From Leuctra nigra (Eukaryota; Arthropoda; Insecta; Plecoptera; Leuctridae), in assembly GCA_934045905.1 (NCBI GenBank), contig OW203767.1, forward strand, positions 14,387,073 to 14,451,072: a stretch of DNA of 64,000 nucleotides, read 5' to 3'. A program made the position numbers and the translations under genes. Of this stretch, positions 21,800 to 33,800 are shown one piece after another (within the stretch, counting starts at the first letter, position 1; each line of letters opens with the position of its first letter). The notes under the pieces were generated by a model, which searched no databases, was not told where the DNA came from, and saw nothing but the letters and a program-made list of their open reading frames with translations.

Positions 21800-23698
21800 C
21801 GGTGTAATGTAGCGGAGGCGTTGTACAGTAATGGAAAGATATAATGCAAACCCTCCATTCAACTTTCACCACCAGAATTCAAGCAACTTTTCCAGTGATA
21901 CTGTCGAGGTAGAGAGGGGCCTAACTTAAATACATGAAAGGGGTAAGGGGGAAGGAGGATTTACCTTATATCTTTCCACAACTGTATAGAGGAAATATCC
22001 ACTTCGGCGTGGTGAACATGGTTTTGAGCATGTGTCTTAAAAGTATGATGTTTTATAATTAAAACTGGCGTTCTGTTTGTCTAAACGGAACTGTATTGTA
22101 TAGGTAACCGAAAGGAAGTTAAATTATTAAAATTATTTGAAAATGGTTTGCTGTCAACAACCCATCACTGTCCGATACGGAGTATCGATTTATATTGATA
22201 TAATTAAAGATTGATTGAGTTTATACCTAGTGATATTTTTGTTATTGTTGAATTCATTTTGACATTGTAAACCAAAAACAAACAATGACTTTGATCTCTT
22301 CCCCATAGCGCCGCCAGTTAGGGGTCAAATGGCCCTTACAGGCTCCTTCCCCGTCCCAACCATCATGGCATTGGCATCCACTATAAGCCGTGAACATGGA
22401 GCCATTTATACCCTTGCGTTCATGAGAGAGATAGGAAACGTTTTGTTAAAGATGAGAGAATGAAATTAAAAAGTTCTATTTCGAACCCAAGCTTCACGTG
22501 TCAGACATGAAAATACGTGAGTGAATTCCCATCGAAAAATCAATATCTTGTTACATGGAACAATCTCGGTCAGTCAAAAGGCCGACTGCATTACCGATCC
22601 CAGCGCACACAAGTAAATGTTTCTCTTGGAGCTATAGAACTAAAAAAGCTAAAGTACTACGGAACTCTTTACTTAGCTTACCTCGTAACTTTTATGTTGC
22701 AGCCTCCGCAGTCGCGGGTAGGGGGGGGGGGGGGGCAGGCTGGGCTTAGGATCCGATAATTTGGATTGAACGAATACCTGAGAAAAACTAAAAATATCGA
22801 TAATAGATTGTAATAAAAATAGTAGTAAAAAAATAATGATATAAAATTCGACCATAATTTGATTTCAATCGCGTTGAATTTCACTAAATTCAATAGTGAT
22901 TAAAAAAAACGGGCCTGCGCGGCTCGGACCCGCGTATTGTTGTGAGGCCCTCTTCCAGACCCAATTTGGGCTCACTTATGTTATAATTTACGGTATATAG
23001 TCAACTGAAGAAGTGGGGGGGGGGGGGGGGGGGGCGATATCTGAAGTTTTGCGACTGTGGTACTTTCTTTGCTTGTGCGTTTCTCTTTTGTGTTTTTGAT
23101 GCACCACCCAGGTAACACCACACTTATCAACCAATCGTGAAATTTTGCACATACCAGTTCATTACTCTGAAATCCGTATGTGAAAACTGATTAGTGATAA
23201 AAAAAAACTGTTATTTCTTGGTGTCATGAACATAGTAATTTTAGAGTATAAATTCTAAATTTGTATAGCCTTGAATCGGATTCTGGTACAATCCTGAATC
23301 GGGAATGCTCAAGTTATGGAATAGGGCTGTAGGAAAAGGAATATTTTTCTTGCGTGACTGCACTTTCATTATACCTATTGACAAGCTGTTATTATTTAAT
23401 TATTTTTGCGCTTTTTATTTCATATTAATTGTTAAGTATGATGTGCATGTGTTATCCTTATCAATACTTAATAAATAATTATACACATTAGCGTCGAGCA
23501 TGATTGTCAATGTGCTATTTTTTATTTTTTTTACTGTTCTGCATTTCAAATTGCGACGGGATGATGTTTGGGATATGATGATGACGTTTTGGCTGTTGAA
23601 ATCACGTAAAACGAACTAAATTCAGATTTTTCTGGGGCTGTGCGTCCTGGGGGTCCAGACCCCTCCCCCAGACCCCGTTGTCTTGTAATGTGAAGTGG
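21800..23698. other. Stretch between orai and its paralogue
   Basis: No gene recognised. Poly(G) tracts lie near 22720-22734 and 23017-23034. An ATTAAA at about 22204 is one possible poly(A) signal for orai but cannot be confirmed. The rest is AT-rich. Confidence 0.45.
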
Positions 23699-24063
23699 GG
23701 CCGTGAAAGATGACAATTCGTTTTACACTTATATTAGGTACTTAGGACACTGTAATTAGATTTTTATGATGTTTTTAGTTAGAATATATGCTGTTCTACA
23801 TTTCAGTTGTTATTACATTTTCCATCACCTTCAATATTCACAAATGCATCACTTATTATGCGTTTTAAACATTGATGACATGTCACATAGAACTTGAACT
23901 CATTACAGTCTTTAAATGAGTTTTAATGAGTTTAAATGACCAATTTAGGTATTAATATCCTTTGGTAGTCTGTTGTACTCTCAAATACATTTAAAAATTT
24001 AAATTACAGTGTCCTAGGTGGTGTATAATATCATTGAAAAACGAATTGTCATCTTTCTCGGCC
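23699..24063. mobile_element. Foldback element with about 60-bp inverted ends
   Basis: The left arm GGCCGTGAAAGATGACAATT and the right arm AATTGTCATCTTTCTCGGCC are inverted repeats with one mismatch. The similarity continues inward (TAGGACACTGTAATT against AATTACAGTGTCCTA). Non-coding, MITE-like. Confidence 0.65.
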
Positions 24064-24584
24064 TTTCACAGTTGCCGTTGTCTTGCAGGCAATCGCATTT
24101 CCCGCCATTGTTATTTATGATACTACTTAAAATTCCATTACAAATTTAGTTGTGCTTAGGTGTAATGGACGGGTGGTTGACCTTTAAACTAAACTATGAA
24201 TTAACTTCAATTTGATTATTTAATTTTGAAGTTTCCAAATTTGATCCAAAAAACCACCTGAACGGGGCGTGATGATTTCTTTTTTGGACTTCAATTTTAA
24301 AATATGGAAGAAGTTTTGTTCAGCAATGAAAATTCTATTCATTTTTGTGGATAATTTATAGAAATAATGTTCGAAATGTTTGACATCAATTACAAAATAA
24401 TATTTGCTGTCAAGTATTGGTCCTGATTGGGAGAACCAGAAAATTAGTACTATACCTGTACGTGTACCTATAACAATATAATATGAGAACAATTATGTTC
24501 CTAGGGCTGACACTGACTAAAATCCTCCAAAAAAGTGATTGTCAATAATCAATAATAATTGTCAATAATGTGAAAAAAATTGGC

Positions 24585-24651
24585 ATTTTTTCCCTCTTTT
24601 TCTTTAATTTTAGTCACTTAGACTAAAATTAAAGAAAAAGAGGGAAAAAAT
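24585..24651. repeat. Perfect 31-bp inverted repeat with 5-base loop
   Basis: The left arm 24585-24615 (starting ATTTTTTCCCTC, ending TTTTAGTC) is the exact reverse complement of 24621-24651, with the loop ACTTA. The stem is very AT-rich. It could be a young foldback insertion or a transcribed hairpin. Confidence 0.9.
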
Positions 24652-24845
24652 GACAACTTTTTTAGAAAAAGTAACTGAAAAGACTTATTTTCTATATTTT
24701 CAAAATTTATTCTCATTTTCCGATAATTTAAATGTTTAATAGATATGTTTTAAAAGAGGCAGAATCGTCAATTATAGTCGCAAACTCTTAACAAGCTGCA
24801 TGTTCATAGCTCGGAAGACCTTTTTGTTAACTTTGGGCCCATCTG

Positions 24846-25280
24846 CATGGTGTACTGGCATGATTTCTGCCAGGGGGGGCAAGTGAAGGAACAAAATTTG
24901 CCACGCGTTAAGGCGCCCCCCCCCTGTTGCCCCGCAGGGCGTTTTTGGTTTTTGACACTTTGAAATCAATTTTGAGACGTTCTGCGATGTATTTTGTTTT
25001 TTAAATTTTTCACAGTTTTCACTCCAATAAGGTGTGGGGGACATGCCCCAAAAACCTTGCCCCGCAGGGCCTTTTTTGTTTTTTGACACTCTGAAATCAA
25101 TTTTAAGACGTTCTGAGATGTATTTTGATTTTCAATTTTTTTTTATATATCTCCCAGTTTTCACTCTATATAAGGTGTGGGGGGCATGCTGCAAAAACCC
25201 TTACCCGCATGGCGAGTTTTAGATTTTTGGCACTTAAAATTAATTTTAAGACGTTTTGAGGTCCATTTTGTTTACAATAT
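24846..25280. repeat. G-tract element family, expanded copy with internal repeats
   Basis: It starts near CATGATTTCTGCCAGGGGGG and holds three successive modules of a CCCCGCAGGGC-like box, TTTTTGGTTTTTGACAC and AAATCAATTTTGAGACGTTC, about 110-120 bp apart. These are the same modules as in 15760-16100. The right end is unclear. Confidence 0.55.
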
Positions 25281-25706
25281 GCACAGTTTACTAAAAACAC
25301 AGTTTTATATAATAACAGAAAATACATACAAATCACACATAAAATCTGTTACACATAAAATAACATAAAATAAGATCAGATATCCGAAAAAAGGGGAAAA
25401 GTGACAAATCTTGTAAAAAAGTAAATAAAAGTTAGCATTTTCAAGGGATGATGGAGGGAAAAAATGTAAAAGATGTAAATGTGAGGAGATAAAAATAAGA
25501 TAAGATTAAAATGTGTGTAAGATGTAAGATGTAGGGTGTAAAAGATGGGTTTTGCCGCCTCGATTATGTTCTGAAAAAGACAGTGATAAAACCAGTCTTG
25601 CAAATCACCCCCCTGTATACAAATATCTGTATTTTAGACAAGTTATAATAATATGTACGTCTGTATACGACTGGTATTAAATCTAAGGAATCTAAGATAG
25701 GAATTT

Positions 25707-26352
25707 AAGTTTTATCAGGACGTGACTATCCAACATTCACAGGAACTTGTACAGGAACTTTTGGAACTTACAGGCAATGTAGCAACTTTGGTTGACCAAC
25801 TTGGTTCTGCTCGTGCCGTCATCAATTGTTGGGCTTGGGCCGAGGGGTTAACAACTCCGGACATCTGGTGTACACTAGCCTGGAAATCTTTGGAAATCAT
25901 TGGAAATCTAAAAAATCTTATGAAATCTTTAGAAATCTGTTGAAATCTTCGGAAATCCTAGGAAATCTTGGAAATATCGGAAATCTCGTGAAATCTGCAG
26001 AAATCCCAAGTAATCTTTAGAAATCTTCGGAAATCTTTGAAATCTTTGAAATCTGGGAAATCATTAAAATCTAAAAAATCTTCGGAAATCTTCGAAAATC
26101 TTTGGAAATTTTAATTATTTTTTGAAATCTTAAAAAATCTTTGAAATTTTGAAAATCTTTGGAAATCTTAGAAATCTTTAGAAATCTTGGAAATCTTCGG
26201 AAATCTTTAGAAACCTTCGGAAATCTTTGACATCCGAAATCAGGTATACACCAAAACTATTAGTTGTTAACCCCTCGGCTTGGGCTTACCTAATGAAACT
26301 TGTCTACCATTATGATTCAGTGATTATTTATTTGAAAAACTGTAAATTGTAA
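25707..26352 (+). pseudogene. Coding-like fragment split by an insertion
   Basis: The frame across 25707-25840 reads, in part, SQELVQELLELTGNVATLV and ends INCWAWA. If the insert at 25841-26277 and one copy of its 8-bp target duplication are removed, the same frame goes on as YLMKLVYHYD and ends at a TAA at 26350-26352. I do not recognise the protein. It looks more like coding sequence than its surroundings, so it may be a retrocopy or gene fragment; chance is possible. There is no clear start codon. Confidence 0.3.
25841..26277. mobile_element. Inverted-repeat element filled with GAAATCTT minisatellite, 8-bp target duplication
   Basis: The ends CGAGGGGTTAACAACT and GTTGTTAACCCCTCG are inverted repeats; each is followed inward by a GGTGTACA- or GGTGTATA-like sequence. 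The flanks carry GCTTGGGC at 25833-25840 and 26278-26285, an 8-bp target site duplication. About 340 bases of the interior are degenerate 10-12-bp repeats of the form GAAATCTTTG or GAAATCTTCG. It has no coding capacity. Confidence 0.8.
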
Positions 26353-26765
26353 TTTGAGATTGAGATGCTCTAAACAAAATGATTTAAAGAATCTTTATGG
26401 AATCGTTATGGAACCCAAATAATGGCCAAATAACGGGTTCCGGTTCTGGTGCATACATATTTTCAAATTTTTATTGCATTCTCAAATTTCATAAAAAAGT
26501 AAACAATAAGTTTCACAAAGTACCTACGTTATATACCTAGTCATGTTGTCAATGATGATTTCTTATCATTGATTATGACTGATACAACGCTGCTGTGAAA
26601 CAAAGATAAGAAGTTTAATCCGTGCTGTGAATTTTTACGACTTAAAATGATAAGGGATAAACATCTATGCGTGGCTCGATTCTCAGTATACCTGTGGAAT
26701 GAGTGTGAAGAAAGACAAGTAAAAGGCGCAGATATTTGGCTATAGACTGACCAATTTCGGATAGC

Positions 26766-28425
26766 ATGGCTGTAGGACTGGGTCTCCGTCATAGGAAGGT
26801 AAGTTTAAGAGAATTCTCAGGATTAACAGCGATCTGTCAGGAAAATAAAGTTAGGATTTGATAGATTAATTTACTGCGTTGTTGTTATCACAACACATGT
26901 TTTCACAATATTTGTTGTGAAAAACAAATATAAAATTTTATTGAAAACTCTGGCATAACAGCTCAAATTTATGATTTCTGGATGTACCCTATGTGAATTT
27001 ATAACTGTTCTAGAAAAAAATAACAACACTATAATAAGCTATAGGTCTTGACGTTCGAGGATTTTCATTCAATGACTTGTACTCTTATTAGCAAGCAACT
27101 ATATTTTGACGATTTTTAATATCACAAAAATCTTTAAAATGTTAAAAGAATTTCATTTTGTAATTATTTATTACCATTTTTGAAAATGCATTATATTACC
27201 AGCACTAGTTTTTCTATTAATCTGCCAAATGGCATGGGTACATAAATTAATTTTATTGTTATGCAATTATGCTCTGTTAACGCAGCCGGGTGGCGAGGAC
27301 GAGAAAGAGAAGGCACGGAAAGATGAAGAGTCGAAGATGCTGGAAGCGAAGAACACATTTGTGTGTCGAGCAAGACTCAGACGAGGATCCTACGCTTCAG
27401 CAGTTCTCTGCGCTTTTGCTCTGGTAAGAAAAGGCCCTAAAATTAAAATGCATCTAAAAAATAAAAGAAGTTGTAGAAAAGTAACGAATGGGCGTGGATT
27501 GTCAAAAAACTAACTTTTCTCCATTTAGATAAATGATTTGAAACTTGACATACATTCTTTTATAATTTTTTTTTGGTTTAATTTACATATTTTTAGAAAT
27601 TTTACGGTTTTAGATGTGATATTGATAACTAATGTTCACCTAAACTCTCTTGCTTTTTTGGAATCCAACTGTTTATATAACCAATTTAATATCTGCAATG
27701 CTCAATTATTTTTTATTATTATTTTGTGTGCATTTTCTTCTCTTCTTGGAAATTGGAATGTCTGCTTGTTCTTACAAAATTCAATCCAATGTACCTACTC
27801 CCGAATACCATTTAGAGTAGTTGCCTCCACAAAAGTACAAATATAATTATCAATACTCGAAAAAAATCTACATATAAATTAAAACACATTGTAACCAAAT
27901 TACATTTTCTACTATTTCCAGGGCTCAATGCAAGAGTTGCAGGTGGCCGTACCAACAAAATGTCCTAAATGGATATTCGAGCTATTTGCCGTCAGCACAA
28001 CGTTACTCATCCTGATGCAAGTACTCTCCTTATTGATTAGCAATTTCCTACTGCCGAGCATAGCGTATCGACTTCAATACAACTTCATCGGTTCAACCAT
28101 GCCTATGCTCGCCGAAAACCCTCACTATCGAGTCATCAACAGATATGTCGAAGTCATCCACACGATGACGACTATCAGTGGAATGTTCCTCTTCATCATC
28201 CAAGTCGCTCTGCTCAGTTGGGTGAGATTCTACGATGCTTCGGTGCTTGCAAGTATCGCTGGGAGTCTTGCGACTGTTCCATTCCTCTTGGCGTTATTAT
28301 TCATATGTATATATTTTCATCGAGAGTTGATTAATCATAGTTATGAGCTGAGAATGAAAGATCTAAATGAGATAGAAGATTTGAAAGATGAGCTTGAACT
28401 GGTCAGCATTAAAGTTACATCTTGA
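26766..28425 (+). CDS. Diverged second Orai paralogue
   Basis: Probable four-transmembrane CRAC-channel homologue. The secure coding exons are 27286-27423 and 27922-28425 (stop TGA). A short first exon at 26766-26798 (MAVGLGLRHRK, donor GTAAGT) fits the phase but is less sure; with it the protein is about 224 residues. The intron between TM1 residues equivalent to human M101 and V102 sits at the same codon and phase as in the orai gene upstream, so the two are true paralogues. TM2 (AVSTTLLILMQVLSLLIS), the NPH loop, TM3 (FLFIIQVALLSWVRF), TM4 with its proline (TVPFLLALLF) and a C-terminal coiled-coil helix (LNEIEDLKDELEL) are present. Odd points by alignment with human ORAI1: R91 is Tyr, G98 Ala, V102 Gly, H134 Gln, W176 His and E190 Gln, while E106 is kept. 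The LSWRKL signature is lost and the basic stretch reads RARLRRG. Confidence 0.85.
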
Positions 28426-30809
28426 TTCCTAGTTAAATGACATTCAGATGTCAAAATATTTAAAATCGTCATTCATGATGTGATTAGCAGCTGAAAGGCT
28501 GCTATCTTTAAGAATGCAATATCTTAATAGAGAATATTTGTTTTAGTTCAAATACAATATAATTTACATTTGTAGCATGATTTGACAATCTCATCAGAAC
28601 CTTGAAAGAACAAGAAGGATTGGATTAGTGATTTCTACTTTTCAGTTTCATCACACACAGTTCATAATATTTGCCTAAAAAGCAGTTATTTTTGATACTA
28701 CAGACTGAGAGTATCGAGAAACGTTTTGCAGTAAACCATTGACTACCGCTCAGTATGGGACTCGTGACTGCTATAGCTGCAGCACTGAATGCTTCCGCCG
28801 ATGTCTGAGGCCGCACTACAAACCACGATTCTGGCAATATAAAGACATTATTATTAATTTTGTTCAATGCTACAATATGCCTTCATATTTATAGCATATG
28901 CCTAAATTAAGCTTATTGTTGTGCTGCGTCAGCTTTCCGTGCAATCTTTCCAAATGTAAGACGATCTCAGCCGGACGAGTGAAGAATTTGACCTTGGTCT
29001 GTACGTAAGAACGGGGCGGTTCCGTTTGTCACTAGACATCGACGACAGATGACTGGCCAGTCGCATGTCCCCACCCCAGTGTACGTCAATGAGTAAACTA
29101 ATAAAAATTAGTTTAATACAATTTGTATGCATACTAGTAAATGGAATTGTGACTTTTCTAATAGACCACAACAGAATTAGTCAGCGCTACATGAACTAAC
29201 TAGGACGTGTCTGCGCATGCACAACTTCCAGGTCAACCGTGTGAGAGCTCTGCCTGAGAATCATTCCCGGCAGCCGGCCCTGGTTATATGACGATCTATT
29301 TTAAAATCATATCATACATGGTTGTTGGAAATACACTTTCATGCACGTAATTTATCATGAAATATATTTGAGGACCATAATAAACATCAAAAAAAGGGCC
29401 CATGCTTTGTAATAATGAGCATTTCCAAAATCACTAATTCGGCTATCACACGGATTCCGTTAGTACCAAATGAGAGCGCTAGTCATTTCTGTTTTGGTCT
29501 ATTAATAAGTGTAAGTGAGAAAATGTATATCTGTTTTGAGTAATTGGTGTGTACATTATTTAGGTAGGTATTTTAAGTTATGATGTCGTTGCAATAAAAA
29601 TGTAAGTCAAAGAAATGGAGCAACTTGGTTTATTGCATAGGTACATAGATACACAATATCACTCTGAAATTCATGATCTAATAGTTTCCTTCTTAAGGCT
29701 GTCCACACAAAACAGAAACCAGAACACATTCATTGCACATATGTCTAGATACAATACAGTACTGTACAGAACGGTGTTTACAATCGCCACAATGATTACA
29801 ATGATCATAAAAAAGTTAAAGCATTCTTGCAATCAAGTGAGCTGTGAGTCTTTTCGTTTGTCACCAAACCCAGAAATATTGACGATGTACCTTAAGTTCC
29901 AACGGAGACAGGGTCACCAAAAATACTGAGCATTAGTGGACATTGAATTTCGGGACACATCTGCAAAAGAGTTATACTAAATGTGTATTTGGTTTTCTGC
30001 AAATGAAACAGACAGAGCTATCTACATATATTTGTTATTTAGAACAAAATTATCACCGGTAATTGTAATCGTTTAGCATTTAAAAACACAAATGAGGTAC
30101 ATGCTCCATGAAAAAAGAAATCATATTGTAAACAGAGATTTACTTTTTATTTTACTTTAAAGTAGAATGTCTAAATGCTGAGGTAACTGTCATTGACAAG
30201 CAAAGAAGTGGTGCATTTGGATAAATTAAAGTAGTTAATATCAGTTTAGTAATAGTTCACATTCTAGTGGCATTGTTGTCCGAACATTCGTATGGGATTC
30301 AAGGTTGAAGAATTATGGTCGACCAAGTCTCGGGGAAGATAAGTTCGCACAATAAAGTGGATCAATCTATAGTCTAATTCATCGAAACTAAAGCGAGATG
30401 ATAATAATACAAAATAGTAACAGTATTTATACTAGATACATAATCAATTCATAAAAAATAAGAAAAAAGTGAAAAAGGCCCTTTACACATATAGGTACAT
30501 TAGGTGGAGAATCCACAATAAATAAAAAAAAATCGGCTACACACACATCTTGCAAGTGGTCGTGATGGCGTTGTATAAGTCCGGTGACGGCTAAATGCAT
30601 TCAGACGACACAAAAACACACTTCGACGCGACGCACAAACAAGTATGCAGCGTTCGCGCGGCAGTTCAATCGAGTTTGATACCTAGCCACAAGTCTATCT
30701 CGTTCGATTATGCATTCTCAGTATGTACGTAGGTACTAACATCACAATGGAAATTATTATTATACTTTCTTTCTGTCGTTAAACTTTAAAAGGAGATTCC
30801 GATTATTTG
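28426..30809. other. Region between two convergent genes
   Basis: Lies between the 3' end of the Orai paralogue (+) and the last exon of SPPL3 (-), so it should contain both 3' UTRs. No gene or clear repeat was recognised. A minus-strand open frame at 28929-29171 has no splice acceptor where it would need one. Confidence 0.5.
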
Positions 30810-33800
30810 TCAGACGTCTAAATGTTTCGACGGCACTTGGATGATAAAAGGTTCGCTCCACATCCGTCGCAAGTCCCCCTAAAATAAAAACCAATGTCAA
30901 AATCCCACATGCAAGTCTCTTCTCCCTTCATTTACAGAGTTACCACTAGAGGTCAGTTGGGTACCCGGTTCCGGGTTTGAACAGACAGTAAACAATACAT
31001 TGTTTATAGTTAGGTAAACTGATTTTCACATTTCCCAAATAAATCACAACATACAAACCACCAAGGGGCCGTAATTTCATTGTTTGTTGGTGATCTCTCC
31101 CCAAGGACACGTAAGGGGTGGCAGGTAGAGTGCGGAAAACTTCGAAACAGATTACCATTTTTTTAAAAGGTCTTTATATTACCTCCTTGGTTACCCGGTA
31201 AAAAACCCCAGCTAAATACACAGCGGGCTTTGGAGTCTTTATTGTAAAAAGTGGGCAGTATAAGCGCCGATAGTTTTGGAGTGGGTGGAGGCTTTAACAT
31301 GGTGAACATATTCAGAACTTCTGCAATAGCAAATTCCTCCCTAACCTAGAGCAATTGTCAATGGTTGAGGTAATTGTAATCTGTACCTAATTGTCGTCTT
31401 GGAATAAAATCCCTTGAACACAAAGACAACAAACTCATTGATAACACATCCGAGGACACTTGAACCAGGGTTCTGGTTCCGGTTCTACAATTTTATTTTG
31501 TAACGGTTCCGGTACCAGTTTCAAAATTATACGGGTTCTTTTCGGATCGGGTCACTGAACACTACTTCGAGAGAACCTCAAGGTATTGTGTAAACTACAA
31601 CTTACCTTCATGTACGCCATTGTGAGGAGAGGGAGAAGTGTGAACGGCACGAGATAGAGCAGCGCCGGTTGCGCGGCCTTGAAGAACTCCGATGACACGG
31701 TGGCAGTCAGCAGGCCGAGGAAGTAGCCAATCAGAGAGCAGTGGAAGTAGCTGTAACCAAGTAGACAGACACAATAAGTATTGAACACAAGTATGATCTG
31801 TGACACAGTCGGCCAGAGAAGAGGGACACACACAGGAAGTCTCTGTTCAAAGTGCCCAAGTCTATTTAAACTTTAATAGGCAACAAATCAACTTGGCTAA
31901 ACTTTCAAATAGACTATTATTGGTGACTTGCATTGCATGATAGTTTACCCCAAAAAATAAATCCTATTGTGCACATTCTGAGACATATTGAAATACATTA
32001 AAATTATGCATTAAATAAACAATGGCTTAAGTGACCTTCCTTCCTAATATTTAGCTCATTGTAGCGCTCCTTTCCTTGTATATTTCTGGGTAAACAATGA
32101 ATTGTATGTGCACCTTTGTAATTGTAAAGCTGCGTTCCCATACTTCGCTTTCGCTTCGCATTCGGTTCGCTTTCGCAAAATGGCTACGTTTTAACACAGA
32201 AAATCGTCCATGTTTATTTCGTCTCCGAAATGCAAAAATGTTGGACCAACTTCAACTTCGACGAAACCGAAACGCGCGAAATCCGGAAGTGATGCGATAT
32301 ATCGAATCTCCATTTCCGGTGGACCTCGAGCTTATATTCGATATTCGATTAATGAACATATGTTTTGACGTTTCAACTTTCAAGTTTCACTTTTTCCGCA
32401 TTTTCTTGCCTTTCTTGCTTATTATCTGATTATTATCCGTCATTCTGTTTTTAACTTTTGGCAGAAATTATTTTTTTAACAGAAATTATGGAAACGACTA
32501 CAAACTTCGCGACGCGAAAGCGAACCGAATGCGAAACGAAAGCGAAGTATGGGAACCCAGCTTTATGCATTAGGTATGTAAATGTATTGTCTACCGCCCC
32601 CGACCCATAATAATGGAACCATGGTCTGTTCATATAAAAAAGCTAAATTTACAATCCATCACATGTAACTCAGGAAGGTATAAATGCTTGCTGCAATAGC
32701 ATTCCACAGGTGTCTTTATTTGGATATACATAGAATCATGTGCATAAGAGCATGGTCGTTCCTTCACACTGACTAGATGTCTACTTGAAAGTAATTAGGT
32801 AGCACTGCCTCACAAGAAGATGGGATAATTGTAGATCAATATTTGCAGAGGAGTTTGACAATGCAGTCAGTTTCAGACGATAGTGTCGACCTTACGGAGA
32901 TCACGCAAAAATGATAAGAAGTACGAATTTACCATCAAATGTGAGCATACAGATAAATAGTAAATGTGTGTCAATGTCATATTTACTTCCAATGTCCATT
33001 TAAACGAATTTGAAGGCAGACTTCATGGAAATGATGCTCGTGTATGACAGGGCTTGCAATTAGTATTTTAATCATTTGCTAGTAGAAAATGAACCTTAGA
33101 TAAGATTTGGAATAATGCTAGCTTTCATTGACATGTCATAGGTAGGCACCTAACAAATAAAATAAAATTGACCTTAGATAAGATTTGGAATAATGCTAGC
33201 TTTCATTGACATGTCATAGGTAGGCACCTAACAAATAAAATAAAATTGGTACTGTACGTAATAAAAAAATAATAAGGGTCTAAAAGCAAAACTGGCCGTC
33301 TCCAAGTAGCATAGATCAGATGAAAACCGGAAAAAACAATTAAAAAATACACTAATAGCCTATAACAAGTTGGCCTATCTAGGTTAGAAAATTAACTTTA
33401 AAAATAATAATGTTTGCTTGAAGTAGGTTTAAAGAATGAACAAGCTTGTAGCATGGCATTCTTAGAGTCAAGGTTAACTGAACACAAAGTAATTAATTAG
33501 AATCATTATGTAAACTTACAATCTTTAAAATTCAACAGCAATCAAAATATAGACAAAAATATAACAAGCAATCAAATAAGTTTAACAATGTGCAATTATA
33601 TCAAGAAAGTGAGTGAATCCATATAAAAAGTATGTGACCTTACCTAAATTGTGATGTCACCACGTAATAACAAGTGAACCAGTCATTGTGATAACGCTAC
33701 AAAACCAGTCAGCCAGACTAGTTTTCAGTGATTCCAAGAAAAGCATGGGCCTACGTGCAGAAAGAAAGTCGTTTCGCGGGCTTTAGAAATGACAGAATGT

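Noticed and set aside
20298..21812. Plus-strand repeat ORFs inside the array ([23 protein letters not shown])
   Set aside because: An alternative frame of the same array, interrupted by TAG variants in many units. No evidence of separate translation.
19316..21858. Minus-strand open frames of 818 and 731 codons
   Set aside because: They are the antisense of the 72-bp array and the last orai exon. The unit length is divisible by three, so open frames arise automatically; the protein would be a perfect 24-residue repeat with no start context or promoter.
28929..29171. Minus-strand frame with a GDMR stretch as the last SPPL3 exon
   Set aside because: No splice acceptor lies before it. The frame at 30878-30810 has TTTTTATTTTAG followed by [11 protein letters not shown], an exact family match.
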